A stretch of 64,000 nt of DNA. Source: an uncultured Mucispirillum sp. (GTDB taxonomy: Bacteria; Chrysiogenota; Deferribacteres; Deferribacterales; Mucispirillaceae). This document shows, in pieces, positions 38,442 to 48,495 of the stretch. The notes beneath the pieces are model-generated. The model did not search any database, was not told where the DNA came from, and saw nothing but the letters and a program-made list of their open reading frames with translations. The position numbers and the translations under genes are program-made. The stretch lies in NCBI GenBank assembly GCA_944325215.1, contig CALUZC010000001.1, positions 62,001 through 126,000 on the forward strand, given 5' to 3'. The stretch's first letter is position 1, and each line of letters begins with the position of its first letter.

Positions 38442-39218
38442 GTGAAAAAAAGTATAATTTTTATGAGTGCTGTAGTAATGTTATTAACGGCATGTGGTGG
38501 CAAATCTTCTTCTGAAAATTTAACTCCAGAGGAAATGGTAAGACAGGCATTGAATAATCCAAACAAAGCTTGTGTAGATAAACACTTACCAAAAACAAAA
38601 GCAAAAATGGCTGAAGCTGATAAATTAGCTAAATCTAATAATGCTGAAGGTGCTAAAAAAGCTGAGGGTGAAGCAGTTGAAATTTTCAAAAAAGAAGATG
38701 TAGCATTTAAAAATGCTGTTGATGCTGTTAATGCTCAAAGTGCTAGATATGATGAGACTGTTGCAAGAAAAAATAATATAGCTTCTCATCCTAATGCTGC
38801 AAAATCAAGCAAGTGGGCTCAAGTTAGTGCTAAAGTAGATAAACATTTGGCTAATGCAAAAAATGCACTTAGTAAATGTGATCCTAATAAAGCTAAGTCT
38901 GAACTTGATGCAGCAAATGCATTACTTGCAGAAATGGAGCAGCTTTTAGGTATTGGTGGTCAGGCAGCATCTACTGATGGTTCTGTTTATGTTGTTAAAA
39001 AAGGTGATAACCTTTGGTATATTGCTGGTAAACAATATTCAAACCCATTTATGTGGCCAATTATTTACTGGACTAACCAACAGAAAATTAAAGATCCAGA
39101 TTTAATTTTCCCAAAACAAGAATTTAATATCGTTCAAGATTCTTCTGCTGATGAAAAAGCAAAAGCAGAAAGGCTTGCTAAAACAAGAGGACCTTGGTCG
39201 CTTTACGATAATAAATAA
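38442..39218 (+). CDS. LysM-domain lipoprotein
   Basis: The 258-aa protein has a lipoprotein signal peptide with lipobox 'LLTAC' followed by Gly. Residues 35-165 are an Ala/Lys-rich helical region, probably a coiled coil, and residues 180-232 form a LysM domain ('YVVKKGDNLWYIAGKQYSNP'), which binds peptidoglycan. The start is GTG at 38442 with AAGGGGG upstream. It has its own strong promoter and a terminator, so it is a monocistronic, probably highly expressed, lipoprotein tying outer membrane to cell wall; this role is inferred. Confidence 0.85.
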   Translation: MKKSIIFMSAVVMLLTACGGKSSSENLTPEEMVRQALNNPNKACVDKHLPKTKAKMAEADKLAKSNNAEGAKKAEGEAVEIFKKEDVAFKNAVDAVNAQSARYDETVARKNNIASHPNAAKSSKWAQVSAKVDKHLANAKNALSKCDPNKAKSELDAANALLAEMEQLLGIGGQAASTDGSVYVVKKGDNLWYIAGKQYSNPFMWPIIYWTNQQKIKDPDLIFPKQEFNIVQDSSADEKAKAERLAKTRGPWSLYDNK

Positions 39219-39243
39219 GATGATTATTTAAAAAATATTAATG

Positions 39244-39270
39244 GCGGCTGCTTTTAGTAGCCGCTTTTTT
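39244..39270 (+). terminator. Intrinsic terminator after the LysM lipoprotein
   Basis: GCGGCTGC and GTAGCCGC form an 8-bp stem (one G-T pair) around a TTTTA loop, followed by six T. It ends eleven bases before the next ATG, so the LOG gene is probably reached by read-through or a promoter I cannot see. Confidence 0.9.
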
Positions 39271-39280
39271 GTGGTTGAAA

Positions 39281-39925
39281 ATGCATAAAGATGATGTAAT
39301 TTATAAAACTCCAGAGGGTTTTGATTTAATATCCTATATGGATAATATTGCTGATGAATTAAAAAGAGGGTTATCACTTTTTAAAAGCAGTGAAAAAAAA
39401 GTTGTAGTGTTTGGTTCTGCACGAGAAAAAGAAAATGATAAATATTATAAAATGAGTGTTGAACTTGGTAAAGAATTAGTAAGTAAAGGATATGCTGTTG
39501 TAACAGGTGGTGGGCCTGGTATTATGGAAGCAGCCCTTAAAGGTGCCTATGAAAATCATGGTGAAACATATGGAATAAATATAATATTACCCCATGAACA
39601 GCATAACAACAAGTATATTAAAAATAGTTATTTATGTGACCATCTATTTACACGGAAAGTTCTTCTTATTAGAGACATGAAGGCTTATATTGTAATGCCT
39701 GGTGGTTTTGGAACAATGGACGAACTTTTTGAAGTTCTCACATTAATCGCTACAAATATACAGCATCATGTTCCTGTAATTTTAGTGGGAAAAGATTTTT
39801 GGTCTGGTTTACTTATATGGATTAAAGAACAGCTGCTGCATAATCACAGCTTTATTAATCAAAATGAGTTTGATATGCTCAAATTAGCTGATACTGTTGA
39901 AGAGGCAGTAAGTTTCCTAAATTAA
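39281..39925 (+). CDS. LOG-family protein (Rossmann-fold nucleotide-binding)
   Basis: A 214-aa protein with the LOG/lysine-decarboxylase-like signatures 'VVTGGGPGIMEAALKGAYE' near residue 70 and 'VMPGGFGTMDELFEVLTL' near residue 138. Family members hydrolyse nucleoside 5'-monophosphates to bases (cytokinin-activating phosphoribohydrolases) or have related roles. The ATG at 39281 is chosen because earlier in-frame starts fall in the terminator T-run. The stop overlaps the convergent mobB stop by four bases. Confidence 0.85.
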   Translation: MHKDDVIYKTPEGFDLISYMDNIADELKRGLSLFKSSEKKVVVFGSAREKENDKYYKMSVELGKELVSKGYAVVTGGGPGIMEAALKGAYENHGETYGINIILPHEQHNNKYIKNSYLCDHLFTRKVLLIRDMKAYIVMPGGFGTMDELFEVLTLIATNIQHHVPVILVGKDFWSGLLIWIKEQLLHNHSFINQNEFDMLKLADTVEEAVSFLN

Positions 39926-40425
39926 TATGATTTTTTTATATAATCTATTAAAAATTCAGCGATTTTTTCATAATCATTAATATGAAATAAATTTGTTACG
40001 TTATTAAACTCATTAAAATCATCTGTTGCAACTGCAAGAATATTTTTCTCATTATTATATAAGTTAGGTTTGTTATTATCTTTTCTATGGACTAAGATTT
40101 TAGGTATGTCTTCATCTTTAAATCCTTCTCCAATTATTATATCTACATTTATTGGGATTTGTTTCATTAGCTCATGAAAGGATAATCTATCTTGAGTATC
40201 ACTTATTACTGCAAATTTGTTTTTAGAAGCTATTGCAACACATTCTGCTCCAGATGATTTCATTAAATATGTATCTTTTCCTTCCTTATCCATTTCAAAA
40301 TTATGACCATCATGTTTTAAAGCTGCTATTTTATAACCTTTATTTTTAAGATATTTTATTACTTTAACAACAAGGGTAGTTTTACCACTTCCTGAATATC
40401 CTGCAAAAGCTATATATGGCGTCAT
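39922..40425 (-). CDS. mobB: Molybdopterin-guanine dinucleotide biosynthesis protein MobB
   Basis: A 167-aa P-loop GTP-binding protein. Walker A is 'GYSGSGKTT' near residue 9, and 'KHDGHNFEMDKEGKDTYLMKSSGA' (core 'DKEGKDTYLM') is the MobB signature after strand 2. It assists attachment of GMP to molybdopterin for bis-MGD enzymes, suggesting molybdoenzymes such as respiratory reductases elsewhere in the genome. It is alone on the minus strand, divergent from the dinG-like gene, and AGGAG precedes its ATG. Confidence 0.88.
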   Translation of the reverse strand: MTPYIAFAGYSGSGKTTLVVKVIKYLKNKGYKIAALKHDGHNFEMDKEGKDTYLMKSSGAECVAIASKNKFAVISDTQDRLSFHELMKQIPINVDIIIGEGFKDEDIPKILVHRKDNNKPNLYNNEKNILAVATDDFNEFNNVTNLFHINDYEKIAEFLIDYIKKSY

Positions 40426-40514
40426 TATTTGCTCCTTTTACTGTTATTGTTACAAAACTATATACATATTAAAAATAATATATTATAACTATAAAAGAAA
40501 ATAAAGGGGACATT

Positions 40515-42329
40515 ATGCAGATATCTCATTTTTTTTTAGATGATAAATATTTAAAATCAATTATTCCAGATTATGTGCTAAGAAATACACAAGTTGATAT
40601 GGCAGAAATAGTAAATAATGCCCTTTCATCATACACTAATACATTTATAGAAGCTCCCACTGGTTCTGGAAAAACTATGGCATATTTAGTGCCATCATTT
40701 GCAAGTGATAATAAAATAATTATCTCTACAAAAACAAAACAGTTAATGAACCAGCTTTTATATAAAGATATACCTGTTGTGCAAAAAATTGTTGGTGGAA
40801 GTAAAAGTGTTCGCTCCTTAAAGGGAAGAAAAAATTATTTTTGTCCACATAGATATTATAAACATGTCCATTCAAAAGCTGCTTTTTACATTGATGCTGT
40901 ATCATGGTTTGAAAATAATATTACATACGGCTCTATTATTGAAGCACCCTGGGGCATACTTGATAATGATGTATGCTCTTTAATGACAGCAGACAGATAC
41001 CAGTGTGTTGGCAATAAATGTGCCTATTATGATGACTGCCCATTTTATATACAAAAAAAAGATGCAAATGCAGCGGATATTATAGTAACTAACCACTTTT
41101 TACTACTTTCTGATGTTGCAATGAAAAGTAAAGAATCATTTGGTTCTATATTTGACTATAGAGATAATATTATTTTTGATGAAGCTCATTCTGTTCCTGA
41201 TATTTTTTCACAGTATGCAGGGGTGGAGTTTACTGTATCATCATTAATGATTTTGGTATATGAAAATAAAGATATTATAAAAACTGAAAATGTTGATAAA
41301 ATATACAGGGCATACTTAAAGATTATTGATAAAATAAAAGAACCAAAAATATTATTTGAACCACTAAAGGAAGATTTTAATAAGTTTATAGAACTTGTAT
41401 CAAATATTATTTTATCTTTAGATGATGAAGAAATTAAAGATGAATATAATCAATATGTACTCATATATGAAGAATTTAACTGCAATAAAGAAGGTGTACG
41501 GATAATAGAAAAAACTATGCAGAAAAATAATGTATTTATATCATTAAAATTCATACCCTTTGAAACAGGAACTGATTTTGTAAAAGGGCTAAAAGATGCT
41601 GCAACATCTTCCATATTTGTAAGTGCAACACTAAGTTCTGGTGGTGATTTTGATTATATAATAAAAGAAACTGGAATGCAAAATATATGTGAAACATATA
41701 TTCTTGACAATGTATTTGATTTTAATATTCAGGGTAAACTTTTCGCCCCAAAAGTATATAATAATGATAATGAAACAAAAAATAAAATATATATAGACCT
41801 GCTAAGCCAAATGAATGGTTCAGTATTGATAATTTGCAATAGTATTGAAAGAATGCAGTTTATAGAAAAATTATTAAGAAATGCAAATATTAATAAAAAA
41901 ATATATACACAAGTTGGAGTAAATATAGGAGAGCTTGATTTTTGTGATGAAGATATGGTATTAATAGGAAGTGCCACTCTAAGAGAGGGAATAGATATTT
42001 CTGGTGGTGGGTTTAAGGCAGTTATATTAGACCAGCTTCCTTTTGAATTTCATAAGGATATAGTGCTGCAGTGTAAAGCTGAAAAAATTTCTGATGGTTC
42101 TGCAAACTCTTTTATTGATTTTTTCCTGCCACGTGCTGTATTATATTTTAAGCAGGCGGTAGGCAGGCTTATAAGACACGAAGAAGATAGTGGTATTTGG
42201 GTTGTGCTGGATTATAGAATAATTGATAAAAGTTATGGAAAGTATTTTTTAGATGTGATAAATAATGTAGAAATAGTGGAAAATATAGAGGATGCACTCT
42301 ATTTTATAAAGGAGGATATTCATGGCTAA
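40515..42329 (+). CDS. DinG/XPD-like ATP-dependent DNA helicase
   Basis: A 604-aa superfamily 2 helicase. Motif I is 'EAPTGSGKTMAY' near residue 50 and motif II 'DEAH' near 226; between them lie four cysteines ('FCPHRY', 'CVGNKCAYYDDC') expected to hold the 4Fe-4S cluster of XPD/DinG enzymes. Motif VI is 'QAVGRLIRHEED' near residue 555. There is no exonuclease domain. It starts after a divergent intergenic gap with AAAGGGG before the ATG. Its last eight bases overlap pgi, and a likely role is unwinding of damaged or RNA-paired DNA. Confidence 0.88.
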   Translation: MQISHFFLDDKYLKSIIPDYVLRNTQVDMAEIVNNALSSYTNTFIEAPTGSGKTMAYLVPSFASDNKIIISTKTKQLMNQLLYKDIPVVQKIVGGSKSVRSLKGRKNYFCPHRYYKHVHSKAAFYIDAVSWFENNITYGSIIEAPWGILDNDVCSLMTADRYQCVGNKCAYYDDCPFYIQKKDANAADIIVTNHFLLLSDVAMKSKESFGSIFDYRDNIIFDEAHSVPDIFSQYAGVEFTVSSLMILVYENKDIIKTENVDKIYRAYLKIIDKIKEPKILFEPLKEDFNKFIELVSNIILSLDDEEIKDEYNQYVLIYEEFNCNKEGVRIIEKTMQKNNVFISLKFIPFETGTDFVKGLKDAATSSIFVSATLSSGGDFDYIIKETGMQNICETYILDNVFDFNIQGKLFAPKVYNNDNETKNKIYIDLLSQMNGSVLIICNSIERMQFIEKLLRNANINKKIYTQVGVNIGELDFCDEDMVLIGSATLREGIDISGGGFKAVILDQLPFEFHKDIVLQCKAEKISDGSANSFIDFFLPRAVLYFKQAVGRLIRHEEDSGIWVVLDYRIIDKSYGKYFLDVINNVEIVENIEDALYFIKEDIHG

Positions 42330-43683
42330 ACTGATTTGTGATTACAATTTTGCCGCTTCCAAAAATATACTTGGTGGTATTTCTGAAGAAGACCTTGCAG
42401 TATATAAGAAAAAAGCAGAGCTAGGTTATGAAAGATTGCTAAAAATGGTTGAAGAGGGTAGTGTTGGTTTTCCAAAACTTCCAGAGTATGACACAACAGA
42501 ATTAAAGGATTTTGCAAAAGATGTAAAAACAAACTACAATGATTTGATTGTTGTAGGTATTGGTGGTTCAGCATTAGGTATTGAGGCTGTTGTTAATGCT
42601 ATTCTTCCCTATGGCTATAACGCTATGAGCTATACAGATAGAGGTTGTCTGCCTAGGGTTTGGGTTGCAGATAATGTAGACCCTTCTAAAATTCAATCTA
42701 TCTTAAAAATATGCACACCTGATGATACTTTAGCTGTTGTAATTTCAAAATCTGGTAATACTGTTGAAACAGCAGAAAATTACTCATTGATTTATAGCTG
42801 GTTTAAAAGTAAAGTTCAGGATATGAAAAAGCATATTGTTGTAGTTACAGACCCAGATAAAGGTCCATTAAGAGAGTATGCAAATAACAATGGTTTAAGA
42901 AGCTTTCCTATTCATTCATCAATTGGTGGAAGGTTTTCTGTAATGAGCCCTGTAGGTCTTGTTCCTGCTGTATTTTTGGGAATAGATATTGATAAAATGC
43001 TGCAAGGTGCAGACAGTATTACAAAAGATGGGCTTGAGCAGGTGCTTACATTGTCTGCAATTTATCTTTATTATATGGATAAAGGTAAAAGTATTAATGT
43101 ATTAATGCCATACAGTTCAAGGCTTGATAAGTTTGCTGAATGGTTTTGTCAGCTTTGGGGTGAAAGTCTTGGTAAGAAATATACTATGGACGGCCAAGAA
43201 ATTACATTTGGTACAACACCAGTAAGAACTGTTGGTGCTATTGACCAGCACTCACAAATACAGCTATTTAGAGAAGGACCACTTGATAAAGTTGTAACAT
43301 TTATTAGTCTTGAAACTCATGATAATGATGTTAGTGTTAAAGGCGATTTTTATGAAGCATTTAATTATTTAAATGGTTTACATTTAGGAAAATTATTAAA
43401 TTCAGAGTTAAAGGCTACAGAGGCTGCACTTTTAACATCAAAAGTTCCATCTGTTAAAATAGGTGTTAATATTTTAGATGAATACAGCCTTGGACAGTTA
43501 TTTATGCTGTTCCAATATATTGTACCTATTATTGGTTTATCTGTTAATATCAACCCATTTGACCAGCCAGGTGTTGAAGAGGCAAAAGAATATGCATATG
43601 GAATGATGAACAGGGCTGGATTTGAAAATAAGAAAACTCAATTTGAATCCATTTACCAAAAAGATGATGCATTTATTATTTGA
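42322..43683 (+). CDS. pgi: Glucose-6-phosphate isomerase
   Basis: Interconverts glucose-6-phosphate and fructose-6-phosphate. The 453-aa length is that of the shorter bacterial/archaeal-type PGI. 'VVGIGGSALGIEAV' near residue 76, 'VISKSGNTVETAEN' near residue 138, 'SIGGRFSVMSPVGLVPA' near 202 and 'DQHSQIQLFREGP' near 309 are family signatures with the catalytic Glu and His. GGAGG lies before the ATG. tilS starts inside its 3' end. Confidence 0.95.
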   Translation: MAKLICDYNFAASKNILGGISEEDLAVYKKKAELGYERLLKMVEEGSVGFPKLPEYDTTELKDFAKDVKTNYNDLIVVGIGGSALGIEAVVNAILPYGYNAMSYTDRGCLPRVWVADNVDPSKIQSILKICTPDDTLAVVISKSGNTVETAENYSLIYSWFKSKVQDMKKHIVVVTDPDKGPLREYANNNGLRSFPIHSSIGGRFSVMSPVGLVPAVFLGIDIDKMLQGADSITKDGLEQVLTLSAIYLYYMDKGKSINVLMPYSSRLDKFAEWFCQLWGESLGKKYTMDGQEITFGTTPVRTVGAIDQHSQIQLFREGPLDKVVTFISLETHDNDVSVKGDFYEAFNYLNGLHLGKLLNSELKATEAALLTSKVPSVKIGVNILDEYSLGQLFMLFQYIVPIIGLSVNINPFDQPGVEEAKEYAYGMMNRAGFENKKTQFESIYQKDDAFII

Positions 43684-44905
43684 GGAAATATTATTTAAAG
43701 AACTTGAAAAATATAAAAATAATAAAATCCTTGTCGCTTTTTCAGGCGGCAAGGATTCTCTTGCGTTGCTTGACTTTTTAAATAAGAAAAAAGATATACT
43801 ACATATTTTTGCAGGTGCATGCTATATTAACCATGGATTAAGAGAGACAGCATTAAGAGATGAAATCTTTTGCAGAGATTATTGTAATAAACATAGTATA
43901 GAATTTTATACATTTAATATATTACAGGAAATATTTAATGATAAAAGTTGTGGTGTAGAATCTGCTGCTAGAAAATATAGATATAAATATTTATTAGAAC
44001 TTGTATATAGTAAAAATTATGATTATCTTTTTACAGCTCATACTTATTCTGATAATATTGAAAACTTTTTTATAGATTTGTATACTGGCACATCTATTTA
44101 TACCATATCAGGCATTATGGAAGAAAATAATAAGGTCATAAGACCAATGCTTAATATTACAACAGAAATGGTAAATGCATATATAAATTATAATAACCTT
44201 ATACCTGTTTATGATGAAACAAATAGTGATATTAAATATGTTCGTAATAGAATTCGTCATAAGTTAATCCCTGTTTTATATGACTGTGGTGCTGAATTTG
44301 AAAAATCTGTATGCAGACTTCAAAAAGAATCGTTTAAGCTTAAAGAATATTTTAATAAAAAAACGCAATATGCTTTAAAATATATAGGTAACTTTGCAGT
44401 AATTGATAAAGATATATTTTTACAACTAGAAGATATAGAAAAAGAATTTTTACTGGGAAAGGTTTTTTCTACATTTTTTAGGGTTAGTAAAAATATTATT
44501 AATGAAACTTTGATTTTTTTTCGTGGAAGTTATTCAAAAAGACTTGATTTGCCAAATGGTTATATGGTAGAACAGTCTTTTAGAAATATTAGAATTTTTC
44601 CAAGAAGTATGGTGGAAGATTTTGCATATAAGAAGGAAGTTGCTGAAAATATATTAAAAACAGATGATTTTATAATAGAATTTAGTGGTGTTTACCTTAA
44701 TAAAGAACTTACCATTAGGAACAGAAGAAAAGGTGACAAATTAAAAAATAAAAAATTAAAAGATATTTTTATAGATAAACATATAGAGCTATTTGATAGA
44801 GACAGGGCTGTTGTTATAGAAGATAATGGTTTAATAATATGGGTTGAAAATATTACAAAAAATAATAATATATCAATTAATAGAAATGGAAAAGAACATG
44901 GATAA
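43664..44905 (+). CDS. tilS: tRNA(Ile)-lysidine synthase
   Basis: TilS converts the CAU anticodon C34 of one tRNA-Ile to lysidine so that AUA is read. The PP-loop 'VAFSGGKDSLALLDFL' is near residue 25, with 'GVESAARKYRYKYL' and 'TAHTYSDNIENFFIDLYTGT' following; 'RNRIRHKLIPVL' matches the conserved tRNA-contact helix. The 413-aa form starting at the ATG pair 43664/43667 overlaps pgi by about 20 bases and lacks a good ribosome binding site, so translation is probably coupled. The C-terminal TilS domain is present ('LTIRNRRKGDKL'). Confidence 0.92.
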   Translation: MMHLLFEEILFKELEKYKNNKILVAFSGGKDSLALLDFLNKKKDILHIFAGACYINHGLRETALRDEIFCRDYCNKHSIEFYTFNILQEIFNDKSCGVESAARKYRYKYLLELVYSKNYDYLFTAHTYSDNIENFFIDLYTGTSIYTISGIMEENNKVIRPMLNITTEMVNAYINYNNLIPVYDETNSDIKYVRNRIRHKLIPVLYDCGAEFEKSVCRLQKESFKLKEYFNKKTQYALKYIGNFAVIDKDIFLQLEDIEKEFLLGKVFSTFFRVSKNIINETLIFFRGSYSKRLDLPNGYMVEQSFRNIRIFPRSMVEDFAYKKEVAENILKTDDFIIEFSGVYLNKELTIRNRRKGDKLKNKKLKDIFIDKHIELFDRDRAVVIEDNGLIIWVENITKNNNISINRNGKEHG

Positions 44906-45416
44906 GATAGAAGAATTAATTTCTGAACAAGCAATTATAAAAAAAGTGGAAGAAATAGGAAATCAAATTAATAAAGATTTTCAAAATAATAAAGTTATGA
45001 TAGTGTCTGTTTTAAAAGGTAGTTTTATTTTTACAGCAGATTTAGTAAGATTTCTTAATTTTCCAGTTGAGATAGCATTTATTGCAGCTTCTAGTTATGG
45101 GGCTTCTACAGTATCCAGTGGTGAATTGAAAATTAGATATGATATTGATATACCAGTAAAAGATAAAAATGTTATACTAGTTGAAGATATTATAGATACA
45201 GGGCTTACAATTAGCAGATTAAAAGAATATTTATATGAACTTGGTGCAAAAGATGTAAGAATATGCACTATTTTTGATAAGCCGGATAGGCGTGAAAAAC
45301 AAGTATCCATTGACTATTGTGGATTTGTTATACCAAACGAATTTGTAGTAGGGTATGGGCTTGATTATAATAATAAATATAGAAATTTAAGAAATTTATG
45401 TAAAATTACCATATGA
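44898..45416 (+). CDS. hpt: Hypoxanthine phosphoribosyltransferase
   Basis: Salvages hypoxanthine and guanine to IMP and GMP. The 172-aa product has the PRPP loop 'VILVEDIIDTGLTISRL' near residue 97, the 'VSVLKGSFIFTADLVRFL' N-terminal strand and the 'VGYGLDYNNKYRNL' C-terminal motif. The ATG at 44898 is preceded by GGAAAAG and overlaps tilS by eight bases. tilS-hpt-ftsH is a common order in bacteria. Confidence 0.94.
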   Translation: MDKIEELISEQAIIKKVEEIGNQINKDFQNNKVMIVSVLKGSFIFTADLVRFLNFPVEIAFIAASSYGASTVSSGELKIRYDIDIPVKDKNVILVEDIIDTGLTISRLKEYLYELGAKDVRICTIFDKPDRREKQVSIDYCGFVIPNEFVVGYGLDYNNKYRNLRNLCKITI

Positions 45417-45428
45417 ATTGGAGGATAA

Positions 45429-47303
45429 ATGAACGGTGGTATTTATAAAAATCTTGCACTTTGGCTTGTTATTGCCTTAATGATGGTGCTTGTATTTAAT
45501 CTTTTTAACACAAATGCTCAAATTAATGAGAAAATTACTTATTCTGAATTTTTAGATAGTGTTGCAGATTCTGAAGTAAAAAAAGTAACTATTAAAGAAA
45601 ATAAAATTACAGGTGAGTATGCTGATAATCATACTCGTTTTGAAACATATGCACCAAGTGATGTAAATTTAATAAAAGAATTACGCGATTCTAATGTAGA
45701 TATAACAGCAACTCCGCCAGATACTACACCTTGGTATTTACAGCTTTTAATATCATGGCTGCCTATTATATTGCTGATTGCTATATGGATATTTTTTATG
45801 CGTCAAATGCAGGGTGGTAGTGGTTCTAAAGCTTTTTCTTTTGGTAAAAGTAGAGCAAAACTTTTAAATCAAGATAATTTAAAAGTAACATTTAAAGATG
45901 TGGCAGGTATTGAGGAAGCAAAAGAGGAGTTAACTGAGATAGTAGAGTTTTTAAAAGACCCTGCTAAATTTCAAAAACTTGGTGGTAGAATTCCTAAAGG
46001 TGTTCTATTAGTTGGTCCTCCAGGAACAGGTAAAACATTACTTGCAAAAGCTGTTGCTGGCGAAGCAGGTGTTCCATTTTACAGCATTAGTGGTTCTGAT
46101 TTTGTGGAAATGTTTGTTGGTGTTGGTGCTGCAAGAATTAGAGATTTATTTGAACAAGGTAAAAAGAATGCACCATGTATAATATTTATGGACGAAATAG
46201 ATGCAGTTGGACGCCATAGAGGTGCAGGTCTTGGTGGTGGTCATGATGAAAGAGAACAGACATTAAATGCATTGCTTGTTGAAATGGACGGTTTTGATTC
46301 CAATGAAGGAGTAATATTAATTGCTGCAACAAATAGACCAGATGTTTTAGACCCTGCATTACTTCGCCCTGGCAGGTTTGACAGGCAGGTTGTTGTCCCA
46401 CGCCCAGATTTAAAAGGCAGGTTACAAATATTAAAAGTTCATGCTGCTAAAATAAAAATGTCAGATAGTGTAGATTTAGAAATAATTGCAAAAGGTACAC
46501 CGGGTTTTTCTGGTGCTGATTTAGCAAATCTTATGAATGAATCAGCATTACTTGCAGCAAGAGCAAATAAAAATGAAGTAGATACATCTGATATTGAGTC
46601 AGCTAAAGATAGAGTAATAATGGGTGCTGAAAGGCGTAGTATGGTTATACCAGAAAAAGATAAGCGTGTTACTGCATTCCATGAAGCAGGCCATACAATT
46701 GTAGCTATTATGACAAAAGGTGCAGACCCTGTTCATAAAGTATCTATTATACCACGTGGTATGGCTTTAGGTGTTACAATGCAGCTTCCAAGTGATGATA
46801 GATATAATGAAACAAAAGACCATCTTTTAGGTATGATTAGAATAATGCTGGGTGGAAGAATTGCTGAGGAAGTAGTATTTAACTCTATGTCAACAGGAGC
46901 ATCAAATGATATAGAAAGGCTTACTTCTATTGCAAGAAAAATGGTAATGAGCTGGGGTATGAGTGAAAAACTTGGCACTATTTCTTTTGGTAAAAGAGAT
47001 GAAGCAATATTTTTAGGAAAGGAAATTTCAAGCCAGAAAGATTACAGTGAAAGAACTGCAGAATTAATAGATGATGAAGTAGAAAAAATTATTACAACAT
47101 GCTATAATGATGCAAGAAAAATTATTGAAGACAATAGAGTGCTTTTAGATAAAACTGCTGAAGCATTACTTGATAAAGAAACAATTGAAACACCAGAATT
47201 AAAAGGGCTTGTAAAAGAATATGCTGCAGCTGGCTATGAAGAAAATATGTTTTCTCAAAGCGAGGAAAAAGCGTCAGATAAAAGTGTTGATGTAGAAGCT
47301 TAA
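45429..47303 (+). CDS. ftsH: ATP-dependent zinc metalloprotease FtsH
   Basis: A 624-aa membrane AAA+ protease for quality control and regulated proteolysis. Two N-terminal membrane helices flank a small periplasmic domain; Walker A 'GPPGTGKT' is near residue 197, the second region of homology '[21 protein letters not shown]' near 300, and the zinc site 'HEAGH' near 418. GGAGG lies before the ATG. In many bacteria FtsH controls LpxC, fitting the LPS genes here. folP follows ten bases after the stop. Confidence 0.97.
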   Translation: MNGGIYKNLALWLVIALMMVLVFNLFNTNAQINEKITYSEFLDSVADSEVKKVTIKENKITGEYADNHTRFETYAPSDVNLIKELRDSNVDITATPPDTTPWYLQLLISWLPIILLIAIWIFFMRQMQGGSGSKAFSFGKSRAKLLNQDNLKVTFKDVAGIEEAKEELTEIVEFLKDPAKFQKLGGRIPKGVLLVGPPGTGKTLLAKAVAGEAGVPFYSISGSDFVEMFVGVGAARIRDLFEQGKKNAPCIIFMDEIDAVGRHRGAGLGGGHDEREQTLNALLVEMDGFDSNEGVILIAATNRPDVLDPALLRPGRFDRQVVVPRPDLKGRLQILKVHAAKIKMSDSVDLEIIAKGTPGFSGADLANLMNESALLAARANKNEVDTSDIESAKDRVIMGAERRSMVIPEKDKRVTAFHEAGHTIVAIMTKGADPVHKVSIIPRGMALGVTMQLPSDDRYNETKDHLLGMIRIMLGGRIAEEVVFNSMSTGASNDIERLTSIARKMVMSWGMSEKLGTISFGKRDEAIFLGKEISSQKDYSERTAELIDDEVEKIITTCYNDARKIIEDNRVLLDKTAEALLDKETIETPELKGLVKEYAAAGYEENMFSQSEEKASDKSVDVEA

Positions 47304-47313
47304 AGGTAAATTT

Positions 47314-48495
47314 ATGAATTTATATAAGCTTTCATCTGAATATGACAGGGTTTATAATGAATTAAAGCGTATCGGCGTTGACAGCTATGCTTTAAATATG
47401 GTTAAAAAAGGTGAAAGCTTAAATATAATGGTAAAGGATATATCATCTCCTGCTGCAAATATTTTAAAGCAGGAAAGTTTAGCTTCAGGAATGGATACTG
47501 CCGTTAAACGCGGGGTAGTTGCCTGTAGTGTTGATAAAAGTGATGTTTTACTTATGGGCAGTATTGCAGCATATTCAAGGCTTATTAAAAGGCTTGCTGT
47601 TCAACCTTTTGGGTTAAAAGGATTATCAGAAGATTTAAAGTCCTTGCTTGCACGAAAAGATGAACAGTTTATTACCTATAATAAAGGGGAAATAGAGTTA
47701 AATAAAACTCAGTGTATGTGCATTTTAAATACAACTCCAGATTCTTTTAGTGATGGTAATAAGTATGTTACTGAAGATGCAATAGCATCACAAATAGATA
47801 ATATGGCAGCTGCAGGTATTGATATTATAGATATTGGTGGTATGTCATCAAGACCTTATTCTGAGAGTATTTCTTATGAAGAAGAAATTAATAGAATAAA
47901 ATTTGCTCTTGATTACGTAAAACAATATGATATGGTAATATCAGTAGATACAAATAACTATAAAACAGCTGAGTATGCACTAAACCATGGGGCACATATT
48001 ATTAATGATATTTCAGGTATGGAAGATGATAATATGGTTAAACTTTGTGCAGATGCTAATTGTGCAGTGTGTATCATGCATATGAAAGGAACCCCTAAAA
48101 ATATGCAGGATAGCATAAATTACAACCATATCATATATGACATAAAAGATTTTTTTAGTAATCGTATAGAAAAATGTATGAATGCTGGTATTAAGTATTC
48201 ATCTATAATATTAGATGTTGGTTTTGGTTTTGGTAAGACACTGGAGCAAAACTATATTCTTTTAAAATATTTAAGAGAATTTAAGATTTTTGGACTGCCT
48301 ATATTGGCAGGTATTTCACGCAAATCTATTATTGGTAACGTTTTAAATAAAGAAGTGGATAAAAGACTTGCAGGAACAATTGCAGCAAATACAGCAGCCA
48401 TTTTAAATGGTGCAAATATTATTAGATTTCATGATATTAATGAAGGAATAGATACAGCCAAAATTGCTGATTTTATTCTAAAGGCGAATATATGA
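47314..48495 (+). CDS. folP: Dihydropteroate synthase with N-terminal extension
   Basis: FolP joins the pterin pyrophosphate to p-aminobenzoate. The catalytic core begins near residue 130 with 'CILNTTPDSFSDGN', then 'IIDIGGMSSRPYSE' (variant of the usual GGESTRP loop), 'SVDTNNYKTAEYAL', 'INDISGM' and 'DVGFGFGKT'; the core ends with 'RFHDI'. About 125 residues precede it ('GESLNIMVKDISSPAANILKQ'), an extension also known in some anaerobes, with no function I can name. It precedes cdaA with a four-base overlap. Confidence 0.92.
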   Translation: MNLYKLSSEYDRVYNELKRIGVDSYALNMVKKGESLNIMVKDISSPAANILKQESLASGMDTAVKRGVVACSVDKSDVLLMGSIAAYSRLIKRLAVQPFGLKGLSEDLKSLLARKDEQFITYNKGEIELNKTQCMCILNTTPDSFSDGNKYVTEDAIASQIDNMAAAGIDIIDIGGMSSRPYSESISYEEEINRIKFALDYVKQYDMVISVDTNNYKTAEYALNHGAHIINDISGMEDDNMVKLCADANCAVCIMHMKGTPKNMQDSINYNHIIYDIKDFFSNRIEKCMNAGIKYSSIILDVGFGFGKTLEQNYILLKYLREFKIFGLPILAGISRKSIIGNVLNKEVDKRLAGTIAANTAAILNGANIIRFHDINEGIDTAKIADFILKANI

